Shown here one piece after another: positions 7,231 through 15,976 of a stretch of DNA of 64,000 bases. The DNA comes from VRUE01 sp963837695 (GTDB lineage: Bacteria; Actinomycetota; Thermoleophilia; Solirubrobacterales; 70-9), in contig CAWINZ010000005.1 of assembly GCA_963837695.1 (NCBI GenBank), positions 1,860,001-1,924,000 on the forward strand, in the 5' to 3' direction. The notes under the pieces were generated by a model. It was not told the DNA's origin. It was given only the letters and a program-made list of their open reading frames with translations, and did no database searches. The stretch's first letter is position 1. Every line of letters begins with the position of its first letter. Both the position numbers and the translations under genes were made by a program.

Positions 7231-8742
7231 ATGGAGCCGAGCGGGCGCTGGATCGAGCTGTCCGAAGGGGACGAGTTTGCGGGCTACCGGATCGAGCGGA
7301 GACTGGGGCGCGGCGGCATGGGCGTCCTCTACCTGGCGGTCGAGCCGGGCCTGGAGCGTCGCGTAGCGCTGAAGCTGATCGCGCCGGAGGCGGCTGCCGA
7401 TGAGGTCTTCGCCCGCCGCTTCGCCGAGGAGTCGAAGATCGCCGCCTCGATCGAGCATCCCAACGTGGTGCCGATCTATGCGGCGGGAGAAGAGGACGGC
7501 ATCCCTTTCATCGCGATGCGCTACGTCTCGGGCTCCGACCTCGGCCGCAGGCTGGCGCGCGAGGGCCGGCTTGAGCCGGCGGCGGCCGCGGCGCTGATCG
7601 CCCAGGTCGGCAGCGGCCTCGATGCGATCCACGCCGCCGGCCTGGTCCACCGCGACGTCAAGCCCGCCAACGTGCTGCTCGGCGAGACCGGCGGCGACGA
7701 TCACGCCTACATCACCGACTTCGGCGTCGCCCGCAACGTCTCGACCGAGTCCGGCTTGACCCAGACGGGGCGCTTCGTCGGCACCCTCGACTACGTCGCG
7801 CCGGAGCAGATCTCCGGCGGCACGGTGGACGCGCGAGCCGACGTCTACGCGCTCGGCTGCCTGCTCTTCAAACTGCTCACCGGCGACGTTCCCTATCCGC
7901 GCGACGGCGAGGCGGCACGCCTCTACGCCCACCTCAACGACCCCCCGCCGGCGCCCTCGCTGCACGCGACCGCGGTGCCGATGGCGCTCGACGACGTCGC
8001 GATCCGGGCGATGTCGAAGACCCCCGAGGATCGCTACCCCTCCGCCGGCGATCTCGGCCGGGCCGCGCTGGCGGCGTTGAGCGGGTCGCAGCCGGACTTC
8101 CCCGAGCGCACGGTCGCGACCGGGGCGGCGGCGACGCGGACGGCGGAGACGGTTGCAATCGGGGATCCGCCGGATGACGGCGGTGGCCACAGGCGCACGT
8201 CGCTGGCGCTCGCGGGAGGGATTACGGCGGTTGCCGTGATCGTCGCCGTCGTGTTCGCGCTTGGAAGCGGGGGAGGGGGTGGTGGCGATCCGGAAGCGAC
8301 CCCCGCCGCCGACTCGACTCCCAAGCAACACAAACCGCAGGCACCGCCGCCGCTGTCGAGGGCAGACCTGATCGCTAAGGCCGACGCGATCTGCGCCGAC
8401 AGCCAGACCTCCTTCGAAGAAGTCAGGGCGGAATTCCCCGAAGCAAAGAACGAGGAAGGTCCCGACGTCCCCTACTCCGAAGCGCTGGTTGCGATCTCGA
8501 CCCCGGCCGTCAAGCGCTTTGAAGGCCTTGATCCACCGCGGAGCGTGCGCCGCACCTACGAGCAGTACGTCGCGGCGCAGCGGCGTGTCCATAGGTACGA
8601 CGTGGAGGCGCTGCGCGCTGCCCGCGCCGAACACAGCAGCGAATACCTGGCCGCCCGCGAACGCCGCGACAACGGCCAGCAGGAACGCTACGAACTCGCC
8701 CGGGAGATCGGCCTGCAGACCTGCAGCGCCAGCCCGGGCTAG
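7231..8742 (+). CDS. membrane Ser/Thr protein kinase, PknB type
   Basis: I chose ATG 7231 over a TTG at 7201. The kinase domain (about residues 15-275) has the glycine loop LGRGGMGVLYLA, the ATP-binding Lys in RRVALKLI, the catalytic loop HRDVKPANVLL, DFGVARN, and the activation-segment GTLDYVAPEQISGG. A Pro/Ala-rich linker leads to one membrane helix (LALAGGITAVAVIVAVVFAL) and a small outside domain with two Cys (DAICADSQ; LQTCSAS). There are no PASTA repeats. Role: sensing an extracellular signal by phosphorylation; the target is unknown. Confidence 0.92.
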   Translation: MEPSGRWIELSEGDEFAGYRIERRLGRGGMGVLYLAVEPGLERRVALKLIAPEAAADEVFARRFAEESKIAASIEHPNVVPIYAAGEEDGIPFIAMRYVSGSDLGRRLAREGRLEPAAAAALIAQVGSGLDAIHAAGLVHRDVKPANVLLGETGGDDHAYITDFGVARNVSTESGLTQTGRFVGTLDYVAPEQISGGTVDARADVYALGCLLFKLLTGDVPYPRDGEAARLYAHLNDPPPAPSLHATAVPMALDDVAIRAMSKTPEDRYPSAGDLGRAALAALSGSQPDFPERTVATGAAATRTAETVAIGDPPDDGGGHRRTSLALAGGITAVAVIVAVVFALGSGGGGGGDPEATPAADSTPKQHKPQAPPPLSRADLIAKADAICADSQTSFEEVRAEFPEAKNEEGPDVPYSEALVAISTPAVKRFEGLDPPRSVRRTYEQYVAAQRRVHRYDVEALRAARAEHSSEYLAARERRDNGQQERYELAREIGLQTCSASPG

Positions 8743-8748
8743 GAGCGC

Positions 8749-9621
8749 CTACTCGCCTCCATCTCCCTTGCGAGCACCGGGATGGGTTACGCGCTCTGCC
8801 TGCTGGCGGATTTCTTCGGCGGCCTCGCGCGTCGCCGCCAGCGCCTCTCCGGTCGCGGCGGCGACTCCCTCGCTCGGCTTGCCGCCGATCATGTCGCGGA
8901 AGGCGTTCTTGAAGCGCTCGGTGCGGCGGTCGGGCGGAAAGCGCTCCTCTGCCTTGGTCTGCTTGGCCGGGTTGCGCTCACCGTAACGGCGGCGGGCCCA
9001 CGGCGACCCCGGCTTGCCCAGCCGCAGGGTCCCATAGAGAGCGATCGGGAAGATGAAGAATCCGACCGCGCCGTGCAGGACGCGCTGCTTGGCGAAGCAG
9101 GCGGCGACCAGGCCGAACACGAGGGCGGCGCCGAGGATGCTGACGATCGTCTCCTCGACCGAGTTGGTGTTGAAGCTGAACGGGCTGAAGCCGAGCAGGA
9201 TCAGCATCATTCCCGCGGCCGCGATGACGGTGGCGTCGATCGAAGTGCGTCCCTCCTCGGCCCAGTAGACGTCGTCGAGGTAGACCCAGAGGGCGAACTC
9301 GTCGATCGTCAGCCCCGCGCCGACGCCGAAGAGGAAGGAGCAGATTTCCGCGTAGGGGGTGTCGCCGAGCGCCGCCAGCCCCAGCGTGCCGGCGATCATC
9401 ATGGTCACGATCCCGAAGACCAGGTGGTGGACGTGGACGCCGCCGTCGCTGACCACACTGCCCGGCCACCAGGTCACCCGCGGGCTGCGCATCAAGCGGG
9501 TACTCATCCGGATAAAAGCAAAGGAGAGGATGAAGCCGACCAGGACCAGGAAGAGGCCTTGTTTTTCGTCGGCGAGGATCTGGTCGTTCCAGAAGTCGCT
9601 GAGGATCGATGCGGTGGTCAT
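8749..9621 (-). CDS. polytopic membrane protein, unknown
   Basis: The start is ATG 9621, which overlaps the stop of the upstream gene as ATGA; an upstream in-frame extension is low-complexity and rejected. The product (290 aa) has about six hydrophobic segments, beginning GLFLVLVGFILSFAFI, and includes GGVHVHHLVFGIVTMM with a conserved-looking HVHH. The last 80 residues are charged and helical (FRDMIGGKPSEGV...) and probably cytosolic. It resembles integral membrane proteins conserved among actinobacteria; no function known. It is the last gene of a four-gene overlapping operon. Confidence 0.7.
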   Translation of the reverse strand: MTTASILSDFWNDQILADEKQGLFLVLVGFILSFAFIRMSTRLMRSPRVTWWPGSVVSDGGVHVHHLVFGIVTMMIAGTLGLAALGDTPYAEICSFLFGVGAGLTIDEFALWVYLDDVYWAEEGRTSIDATVIAAAGMMLILLGFSPFSFNTNSVEETIVSILGAALVFGLVAACFAKQRVLHGAVGFFIFPIALYGTLRLGKPGSPWARRRYGERNPAKQTKAEERFPPDRRTERFKNAFRDMIGGKPSEGVAAATGEALAATREAAEEIRQQAERVTHPGARKGDGGE

Positions 9622-10367
9622 CGGCTGGACGGAGACGAGTGTAGAGGCGGGCTCGTCCCGTCCTTGGCGGCGATCAGGTCGATGGAGAGCAGAACCGCGG
9701 CGACCGCGTAGAAGGGCGTCAGCACGACGTTGGTCGCGGTATCGGTCACCCACGCGGCAATCAGCGAGTCGCCCAGCAGCGCATGGACCCCCGCCGTTGC
9801 CAGATCGGTCAGCCCGTCGCTGACGACCTCGATCGGCACCAGTACCGCCAGCACCAGCCAGAAGTGACCGCGGACCAGGCCAAAGCTGCGGGCTATGGCG
9901 GCGCGGACGCCGCGGCGCTCTATCTCGACAACCGGCGCGGCGAGGCCGAGGTAGACGAAGACGAGGATCCCGGGGATGACGAAGGCGATAACCCCAAGCG
10001 CGACCAGCACCCCGAAGATCAGGTCGACGGCGATCAGGGTCCCGTAGCGGATCGTGCCGGCGACCTCGCGCAGCGATGGTTGCTCGCCGTCATGGGGATG
10101 GGTCAGCGCGATCGCCACCGCACCGGTGTAGAAGATCTCGCCGAGCAGCCCGGTGGTGACCAGCAGCAGGACGGCGAGAACAGCGCCCAGGATCTGGAGC
10201 CCGCTGTCGATGCTCAGCGAGGTCGCCTCGACGTGCACCGGAATCGCGTGGATCAGACCAAGCGGGACGAACACGAAGAAGGCCAGGGGCAGCAGCGTGC
10301 CCGCCCAGGCGATATAGGTGCGCCAGATCCGCGCGTAGATCGAGAAGAGGCCCGGTTGACTGTTCAT
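9618..10367 (-). CDS. polytopic membrane protein, unknown
   Basis: A 249-residue protein with five to six transmembrane segments (LLPLAFFVFVPLGLI; ILGAVLAVLLLVTTGLLG; VLVALGVIAFVIPGILVFVY; FWLVLAVLVPIEVV). The PGILVFVYLGLAAPVVEIE region resembles the glycerophosphoryl diester phosphodiesterase membrane-domain type of hydrophobic proteins, but not closely enough to name. Start and stop overlap both neighbours (TAATG upstream, ATGA downstream), so it is translationally coupled in the operon. Confidence 0.65.
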   Translation of the reverse strand: MNSQPGLFSIYARIWRTYIAWAGTLLPLAFFVFVPLGLIHAIPVHVEATSLSIDSGLQILGAVLAVLLLVTTGLLGEIFYTGAVAIALTHPHDGEQPSLREVAGTIRYGTLIAVDLIFGVLVALGVIAFVIPGILVFVYLGLAAPVVEIERRGVRAAIARSFGLVRGHFWLVLAVLVPIEVVSDGLTDLATAGVHALLGDSLIAAWVTDTATNVVLTPFYAVAAVLLSIDLIAAKDGTSPPLHSSPSSR

Positions 10368-10699
10368 TACCGACGTCGCCGCCGGCCCGACGGGCGCCTG
10401 CCGCGCTCCTCCAGCTTCGAACGCGAGGACTGCGCCGCGGGGACCCGGTTCACGTCACGCAGGTCCGTGACGAGCAGTTCTTCGGCGCAGCGACGGTGCC
10501 AGTGGTGATGTTCGGTGCCGCCAAGCCGCAGCACGTACTGCACCACGGTGTGCTCGCTGCCGATCGGGATGTCGCCGTGGCAGCCCGGGCAACGGTAGAG
10601 CTTCTGCCCGAAGCTGCGGATCAGCCAGACCTCGTTGCCTTCGTCGTCGTAGCCGCGCAGGCTCCAGCGCTTGCTGGGCAGCCCGGCGTCCTCGCTCAT
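10367..10699 (-). CDS. small Cys/His-rich protein, likely zinc-binding
   Basis: The ATG at 10699 overlaps the upstream stop as ATGA, so the 110-residue form is favoured over a longer low-complexity extension. The core has KLYRCPGCHGDIPIGSEHTV and EHHHWHRRCAEELL, i.e. a CxxC plus His/Cys pair expected to bind zinc. The C-terminus is very Arg-rich (GRRPSGRRRRR) and may contact nucleic acid. Similar small proteins are found in actinobacteria without a known role. Confidence 0.65.
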   Translation of the reverse strand: MSEDAGLPSKRWSLRGYDDEGNEVWLIRSFGQKLYRCPGCHGDIPIGSEHTVVQYVLRLGGTEHHHWHRRCAEELLVTDLRDVNRVPAAQSSRSKLEERGRRPSGRRRRR

Positions 10700-11091
10700 C
10701 GCTTCGAGAGCCAGGCGAAGCCGGCGGCCATCGCCACGTTGGCGACCCCGGCGAGGCGGAGGCCGAGCTTGGCGCCGGGGCGGCTCACCGCCGGCGACTC
10801 CGACCAGAGCGCGTCGGTCGCGATCTCGGTTCCACGCAACCAGGCGAGCGCCCACCAGTCGCGTTGCTCCCCGCGGGTGGCGGCGAGCGCGTGCGCGGCG
10901 GCGAAGGTGAGCCAGATCGGTCCGCAGCGCCGGAACAGGTGGGCGGCGTCGGGGGAGGGCTCGTCATGGCCCAGCACCCGCAGGGTCGCCTCGGGCGCCG
11001 CGATGGCCGCCGAGCCGAGCACCAGATCGAAGGCGATCATGTTGCGGTTGGTAAGGCGAAGGGCCTGCTCAACGGTCATTTCACCCTCCAT
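10696..11091 (-). CDS. small membrane protein, unknown
   Basis: I place the start at ATG 11091 (MEGEMTVEQALRL); ATG 11079 is an alternative, and the longer frame to 11166 would overlap the divergent regulator. About 131 residues with hydrophobic stretches (MIAFDLVLGSAAIAAP; IWLTFAAAHALAA; LAGVANVAMAAGFAWL), probably three to four membrane segments. It heads the four-gene operon that runs to 8749. Function unknown. Confidence 0.6.
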   Translation of the reverse strand: MEGEMTVEQALRLTNRNMIAFDLVLGSAAIAAPEATLRVLGHDEPSPDAAHLFRRCGPIWLTFAAAHALAATRGEQRDWWALAWLRGTEIATDALWSESPAVSRPGAKLGLRLAGVANVAMAAGFAWLSKR

Positions 11092-11150
11092 CCAACCAGA
11101 TTGTCGGACGAGCGGAAGGGAAAACATCCGAATCGGCGAAATGGACCGCC

Positions 11151-12008
11151 GTGACCAAGACCGCAACGAAATCCCCCCAACTCAAAAGCCTTTCCGAGTA
11201 CATCCAGGAGCGCTTCGACGAGTTCTCGCGCTCCCAGAAAGACGTCGCCCGCTACATCGTCGACCATCTCGACGAGGCAGCCTTCCTCACCGCCGAGGAG
11301 TTGGCCAGGAGAGCGAGCACCTCGTCATCGACGGTGGTGCGCTTCTCCCAGGCCCTCGGCTTCGAGGGCTATCCGGAGCTTCAGCAGGCCGCGATCGAGG
11401 AGTACCGCAGCGCCACCGTGGCCGGTGGCACGACCACCGCCGGCGGCGCCGCGCTCTTCTCCTTCGACCACTCCGAGCTCGAGGGCTCGCTCAGCGCCGA
11501 CTACGCGAACCTGGAGGAAACCGCGCGCAATCTCACCCGCGAGCAGATCGAGGGCGCCGTCTCGGCGCTCGCCGAAGCGCAGCGCGTGGTGATCGTCGGC
11601 GTCGACCAGATGGCCTTCTTCGCCAGCTACCTGCGCCACATCCTCAGCCTGCTCGACATCCGCGCCGAAATAGTCGCCAGCACGGGCGGCGAGTCGCTGC
11701 AGCGGCTCGGCCGGATCGACGAGGAAACCCTGGTCATCGTGATGTCCTGCGGCCGCGCGCACCCGCTGCTGCTGCGGGCGATGAAGCTCGCCGTGCACCG
11801 CCGCGCCAAAACGCTGGCGATCTCCGATGCCTCGATGTCCGAGGTCGGCGAGCACGCCGAACAGACCCTCTACTTCTCCTCGAACAGTCCTTCCTTTGCC
11901 CGCTCCAACACGGCGTTGATGGCGCTCGTGCAGGGTCTGGCACATGGTCTGTATGCCCGTGATGAAGCGGCGCACAAAGATCGCATTCGTGCCTACAAAC
12001 TGAAGTAG
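11151..12008 (+). CDS. MurR/RpiR family transcriptional regulator
   Basis: The N-terminal RpiR-type helix-turn-helix is visible (LSEYIQERFDEFSRSQKDVA; FLTAEELARRASTSSSTVVR, about residues 15-60). A SIS sugar-phosphate-binding domain follows (RVVIVGVDQMAFFASYL, ETLVIVMSCGRAHPL, AKTLAISDAS). At 285 residues the length is normal. Family members respond to phosphosugars and usually control nearby sugar genes, but the flanking genes are vitamin B6 synthesis and a membrane operon, so the ligand is unclear. GTG start. Confidence 0.88.
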   Translation: MTKTATKSPQLKSLSEYIQERFDEFSRSQKDVARYIVDHLDEAAFLTAEELARRASTSSSTVVRFSQALGFEGYPELQQAAIEEYRSATVAGGTTTAGGAALFSFDHSELEGSLSADYANLEETARNLTREQIEGAVSALAEAQRVVIVGVDQMAFFASYLRHILSLLDIRAEIVASTGGESLQRLGRIDEETLVIVMSCGRAHPLLLRAMKLAVHRRAKTLAISDASMSEVGEHAEQTLYFSSNSPSFARSNTALMALVQGLAHGLYARDEAAHKDRIRAYKLK

Positions 12009-12033
12009 CGACTGCCCCCGTAATATTGGCGGC

Positions 12034-12921
12034 GTGACCGAGCGCGCAACTTTCCGGGTCAAGACCGGCCTCGCCGAGATGCTCAAGGGCGGGGTGATCA
12101 TGGATGTGGTCACGCCTGAGCAGGCGCGGATCGCCGAGGAGGCGGGTGCGTGCGCTGTGATGGCGCTGGAGCGGGTTCCTGCCGACATCCGCCGCGACGG
12201 CGGTGTCGCCCGCATGTCCGACCCGGCGATGATCAAGGGGATCCAGCAGGCGGTCACCATTCCCGTGATGGCGAAGGCGCGGATCGGCCACTTCGCCGAG
12301 GCCCAGGTCCTGCAGGCGCTCGAGGTCGACTACATCGACGAGTCCGAGGTGCTGACCCCGGCCGACGAGCGCCACCACATCGACAAGCTTGCCTTCGAGG
12401 TGCCCTTCGTCTGCGGCGCGACCAACCTCGGCGAGGCGCTGCGGCGGATCGGCGAGGGCGCGGCGATGATCCGCTCCAAGGGCGAGGCGGGCACCGGTAA
12501 CGTCGTCGAGGCGGTTCGCCACATGCGCGAGATCGTCGGCGGGATCAAGCGGTTGGGGCAGCTCGGGCCGGAGGAGCTGGCCGGCGCTGCCAAGGAGCAC
12601 CAGGCTCCGCTCGAAGTCGTCCACGAGGTGGCCGCACAGGGGCGCCTGCCGGTGCCGATGTTCTGTGCCGGCGGCATCGCCACGCCTGCGGACGCGGCGC
12701 TGATGATGCAGCTCGGCGCGGAGGGCAACTTCGTCGGCTCGGGGATCTTCAAGAGCGCCGATCCGGAGCGTCGCGCGCGCGCGATCGTCGAGGCGACCAC
12801 GCACTTCAACGACCCCGAGCGGGTCACGGCGGCCTCGATCGGGCTCGGCGAGGCGATGCCTGGGCTGGAGATCTCCGAGCTGGCTGCTGCCGACGCGCTT
12901 TTGCAGGACCGCGGTGCCTGA
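12034..12921 (+). CDS. pdxS: pyridoxal 5'-phosphate synthase lyase subunit
   Basis: PdxS makes PLP from ribose 5-phosphate, glyceraldehyde 3-phosphate and ammonia supplied by PdxT. The 295-residue protein is almost textbook: KTGLAEMLKGGVIMDVV, ACAVMALERVPADIRRDGGV, the Schiff-base lysine in IPVMAKARIGH (about residue 82), the RSKGEAGTGNVVEAVRHMR phosphate loop, and CAGGIATPADAALMMQLG. GTG start at 12034. It is followed by a strong palindrome, then pdxT. Confidence 0.98.
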   Translation: MTERATFRVKTGLAEMLKGGVIMDVVTPEQARIAEEAGACAVMALERVPADIRRDGGVARMSDPAMIKGIQQAVTIPVMAKARIGHFAEAQVLQALEVDYIDESEVLTPADERHHIDKLAFEVPFVCGATNLGEALRRIGEGAAMIRSKGEAGTGNVVEAVRHMREIVGGIKRLGQLGPEELAGAAKEHQAPLEVVHEVAAQGRLPVPMFCAGGIATPADAALMMQLGAEGNFVGSGIFKSADPERRARAIVEATTHFNDPERVTAASIGLGEAMPGLEISELAAADALLQDRGA

Positions 12922-12931
12922 AGGCCGCTGG

Positions 12932-13012
12932 CCCGCGGGTCCTGTCACGAGGGGAGGGGGTGTTAGCGGACTCACCCGTCCGAACACCCCCTCCCCTCGC
13001 GCCACCCGCGGG
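12932..13012. repeat. long nested palindrome between pdxS and pdxT
   Basis: An inner perfect inverted repeat of 17 bp (12948-12964 with 12983-12999, the arms reading CGAGGGGAGGGGGTGTT and its complement) is nested in an outer 9-bp pair CCCGCGGGT (12932-12940) / ACCCGCGGG (13004-13012). The loop is 18 nt. There is no T-tract, so it is not a standard intrinsic terminator. Its GGGAGGGGGTGT arm resembles the arms of the palindromes at 49690 and 53268. Confidence 0.7.
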
Positions 13013-13029
13013 AGGAAGGTCGGCCAGGG

Positions 13030-13611
13030 ATGCTGATCGGGGTTCTGGCCATTCAGGGGGGCTTTGAAGCGCATCTGGAGATGCTCCGTGGGCTTGGAGC
13101 TGAGGTTAGGGACGTGAGGCTTGCGGGGGATTTGGAGGGGCTTGATGGGTTGGTGATTCCTGGGGGGGAGAGCACCACGATCGTCAAGGGGATCGAGTCG
13201 GCGGGGCTGGGCGAGGCGATCACCGCGCACCACTCACGAGGCAAGCCGGTCTTCGGCACCTGCGCCGGGATGATCGTCTGCGACGAGGATCATCTTGGCC
13301 TGCTCGATGTGACGGCCAAGCGCAACGCCTTCGGTCGCCAGATGCAGAGCTTTGAGGTCGATCTGCCCATGGAGGGGATCGGCGATGAGCCGCTGCGCGC
13401 GGTCTTCATCCGCGCTCCCTGGGTCGAGCGCTACGGTCCCGGGGTCGAGGTGCTTGCCTCCTACGAGGGCCACCCGGTGGCGGTGCGCGAGGGGAGCGTC
13501 CTTGCCTGCGCGTTCCATCCCGAGCTGACCGACGATCCAAGGCTGCACGCGCTGTTCATGGCCATAACCACCAAAGCGCGCGGCGACGCGCGGGAGAGGG
13601 CGGAGACGTGA
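13030..13611 (+). CDS. pdxT: pyridoxal 5'-phosphate synthase glutaminase subunit
   Basis: PdxT hydrolyses glutamine and channels ammonia to PdxS. The type I glutamine amidotransferase triad is present: nucleophile Cys in PVFGTCAGMIV (about residue 78), and the C-terminal His and Glu in ACAFHPELTDD. The N-terminus IGVLAIQGGFEAHLEML and LVIPGGESTTI are family signatures. 193 residues, normal. The first 150 bp use GGG, TTG and GTT codons far more than neighbouring genes. The stop overlaps the next start as GTGA. Confidence 0.97.
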   Translation: MLIGVLAIQGGFEAHLEMLRGLGAEVRDVRLAGDLEGLDGLVIPGGESTTIVKGIESAGLGEAITAHHSRGKPVFGTCAGMIVCDEDHLGLLDVTAKRNAFGRQMQSFEVDLPMEGIGDEPLRAVFIRAPWVERYGPGVEVLASYEGHPVAVREGSVLACAFHPELTDDPRLHALFMAITTKARGDARERAET

Positions 13612-14711
13612 GAGACCCGAGAGCGGAACGGCTGGCGAAGATCCTGGTCGGCTACTCGACCGAGGTGAAGGAGGGTGAGATCGTCTCGATCGACGGCGAG
13701 AGCGCCGCGGCGCCGCTGCTCCTGGCGGTCTACGAGGAGGTGCTGAAGGCCGGCGCCAACCCGGTCATGAATGTCTCCCTCGAGGGCCAGAGCGCCGCGT
13801 ACTTCAAGCACGCATCGGACGCTCAGCTGGGGTGGATCTCACCGACCTCGGAATGGCTGCTCGACAACGTCGACGTGCGGATCGCGATCGGCGCCTCGAC
13901 CAACACCCGCGAGCTCTCCGCGGTGCCGCCGCAGCGCCAGTCGCGCCGCCAGATCGCCACCGGCGAGCTGCTCGGGCGGGCGATGGAGCGCAGCGCCAAG
14001 GGCGAGTTCCGCTGGTGCTACACGCTCTTCCCGACCAACGCTTACGCCGCCGAGGCGGAGATGAGCCTTGTCGACTACGAGGACTTCTACTACGGCGCCT
14101 GCCTCGCCGACGACGAGGATCCGTTGACCGCCTGGCAGCGCGCCTCGGCCGAGACGGTGCGGCTCGCCGAGTGGATCGAGGGGCACGAGGAGGTGCGGGT
14201 CACGGCACCCGGCACCGACATCACCCTGGGGATCGCCGGCCGCACGTTCATCGCCTGCGACGGTCGCCACAACATGCCCGACGGCGAGTTCTTCACCGGG
14301 CCGGTCGAGGACTCGGTCGAGGGAGAGGTGACCTTCCACCTGCCGGCCACGATCGGCGGTCGCGAGGTCGCCGGAGTGTGGCTGCGCTTCGAGGCCGGCA
14401 AGGTCGTCGACGCGAGCGCCGAGCGCGGCGAGGAGTTCCTGATCGAGCTGCTCGACACCGACGACGGCGCCCGCCGCCTCGGTGAGCTCGGGATCGGCAC
14501 CAATTACGCGATCGACCGCGGCACCCGCGAGGTGCTGCTCGACGAGAAGCTCGGCGGCACCGTCCACATGGCGGTCGGTAAGAGCTACCCCGAGTCGGGT
14601 GGCGTCAACGATTCGGCCGTGCACACCGACCTGGTCTGCGACCTGCGCCTCGGCGGCAAGCTCGAAGTCGACGGCACCGTGATGCAGGAAGACGGCAAGT
14701 TCGTCGTCTGA
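13608..14711 (+). CDS. M29 family aminopeptidase
   Basis: A 367-residue thermophilic-type metallo-aminopeptidase. The C-terminal half carries the expected two-metal ligands: DGEFFTGP, GTNYAIDRGT, DEKLGGTVHMAVGKSYPESG and VHTDLVCDL. The N-terminal domain (RLAKILVGYSTEVKEGEIV; AVYEEVLKAGANPVMN) is also typical. It removes N-terminal residues from peptides in the cytosol. GTG start overlapping pdxT suggests co-transcription with PLP synthesis, but a functional link is not evident. Confidence 0.92.
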   Translation: MRDPRAERLAKILVGYSTEVKEGEIVSIDGESAAAPLLLAVYEEVLKAGANPVMNVSLEGQSAAYFKHASDAQLGWISPTSEWLLDNVDVRIAIGASTNTRELSAVPPQRQSRRQIATGELLGRAMERSAKGEFRWCYTLFPTNAYAAEAEMSLVDYEDFYYGACLADDEDPLTAWQRASAETVRLAEWIEGHEEVRVTAPGTDITLGIAGRTFIACDGRHNMPDGEFFTGPVEDSVEGEVTFHLPATIGGREVAGVWLRFEAGKVVDASAERGEEFLIELLDTDDGARRLGELGIGTNYAIDRGTREVLLDEKLGGTVHMAVGKSYPESGGVNDSAVHTDLVCDLRLGGKLEVDGTVMQEDGKFVV

Positions 14712-14718
14712 TCGCCGT

Positions 14719-15168
14719 CTACTGGTTGGGCAGGGGCGAGCCCGCGAGCAGGAAGAACCAGCTGACGAAGACGGCGCCGGCGAGCAGCACCGAACCCATC
14801 ATCACCGCCTCGACCACGGTGGTGGTTCCGGCGGCGTCGCCACCGGTGTCGCGCATGCTCTTCAGCCAGGTCGGCCGCATCGGCGCCAGCCGGTTGGTGC
14901 CGGTGATCCGCATGTAGAGGGCGTTGAGGCGACCGATCAGCCAAGCGTCGAGCACGACCGTCAGGATGATTCCGATCGCCACCACGGCGTAGGGCCCGGC
15001 GGCAGGGAATTGCGTCGCGGTGACCTTCGAGCCGATCCAGAGCCAGCCCACCGGGATCGCCGTCCACAAGGCCAGGGCGGTGAGCAGCATGACGATGAAA
15101 ACGAAACTCGCCGCCAGCCCGGTGGCCGCGCTGGTTGCCCGTGGATGCGCTGCGGTCTCTGAACTCAT
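14719..15168 (-). CDS. small membrane protein, unknown
   Basis: The start is placed at ATG 15168 (MSSETAAHPRATSAA); the longer frame is antisense to yebC. About 149 residues with three hydrophobic helices (ASFVFIVMLLTALALWTA; YAVVAIGIILTVVLDAWLIG; MMGSVLLAGAVFVSWFFLLA). The middle RITGTNRLAPMRPTWLKSMR is probably a cytoplasmic loop. It is divergent from yebC with a 25-bp gap. No family recognised. Confidence 0.6.
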   Translation of the reverse strand: MSSETAAHPRATSAATGLAASFVFIVMLLTALALWTAIPVGWLWIGSKVTATQFPAAGPYAVVAIGIILTVVLDAWLIGRLNALYMRITGTNRLAPMRPTWLKSMRDTGGDAAGTTTVVEAVMMGSVLLAGAVFVSWFFLLAGSPLPNQ

Positions 15169-15193
15169 TCTCCAATCCATAGAATGGCAAACG

Positions 15194-15943
15194 ATGTCCG
15201 GGCATTCGAAGTGGTCCTCGATAAAACACAAGAAGGGCGCGGCTGACGCCAAACGCGGCAAGCTCTTCACCAAGCTCGCGCGGGCGATCACCGTCGCCGC
15301 CCGCGACGGCGGCGGCGACCCCGACAACAGCCCGGCGCTGGCGACGGCGATCCAGAAGGCGCGGGACGCCTCGATGCCCAAGGACAACATCCAGCGGGCG
15401 ATCGACCGCGGCACCGGCGAGGGCGCCGATGCGACCGCGATCGAGAGCGTCGTCTTCGAGGGCTACGGCCCGGGCGGCGCCGCGATCCTGGTCGAGGCGC
15501 TGACCGACAACCGCAACCGCACCAGCGCCGAAGTGCGCCACGCCTTCAGCAAGCACAACGGCAGTCTCGGCGAGCCGGGCTCGGTCGCCTGGATCTTCGA
15601 GAAACGCGGCGTGCTCGCGGTCGACGGCGCCCGCTACGGCGAGGACGATCTGATCGCGGCGATCGACGCCGGGGCCGAGGACGTGCGCGAGGAGGGCGAT
15701 CTGCTGCGGGTGCTCTGCGAGCCGGCCAGTCTCAGCGCGGTCCGCGAGGTGCTCGAGGCCGGCGGGGTCGAGATCGAGTCCGCGGACGTGACGATGGAGC
15801 CGAAGAGCACGGTCGAGGTAATAGGCAACGAGGCAAAGTCGCTGCTCGGCCTGATCGAAGACCTCGAAGAGGACGACGACGTCAACGAGGTCCACGCCAA
15901 CTTCGACATCCCCGACGAGGTGTTGCAGCAACTCGCGGCGTAG
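15194..15943 (+). CDS. yebC: YebC/PmpR family protein
   Basis: The start at ATG 15194 (MSGHSKWSSIKHKKGAADAK) is the canonical YebC beginning; a longer upstream frame is non-coding. 249 residues, three domains, with RDASMPKDNIQRAIDRGTGE and FEGYGPGGAAILVEALTDN as signatures. The family was described as DNA-binding regulators; recent work links some members to relieving ribosome stalling. It sits immediately before ruvCAB, the usual actinobacterial order. Confidence 0.96.
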   Translation: MSGHSKWSSIKHKKGAADAKRGKLFTKLARAITVAARDGGGDPDNSPALATAIQKARDASMPKDNIQRAIDRGTGEGADATAIESVVFEGYGPGGAAILVEALTDNRNRTSAEVRHAFSKHNGSLGEPGSVAWIFEKRGVLAVDGARYGEDDLIAAIDAGAEDVREEGDLLRVLCEPASLSAVREVLEAGGVEIESADVTMEPKSTVEVIGNEAKSLLGLIEDLEEDDDVNEVHANFDIPDEVLQQLAA

Positions 15944-15976
15944 AGGCATCCGGAGGCCGGTCCAGAATCACTCCTC

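Noticed and set aside
12948..12999. pdxS-pdxT hairpin as an intrinsic terminator
   Set aside because: No T-run follows, and pdxT must be co-expressed with pdxS; the nested outer pair also argues for a repeat-type palindrome.
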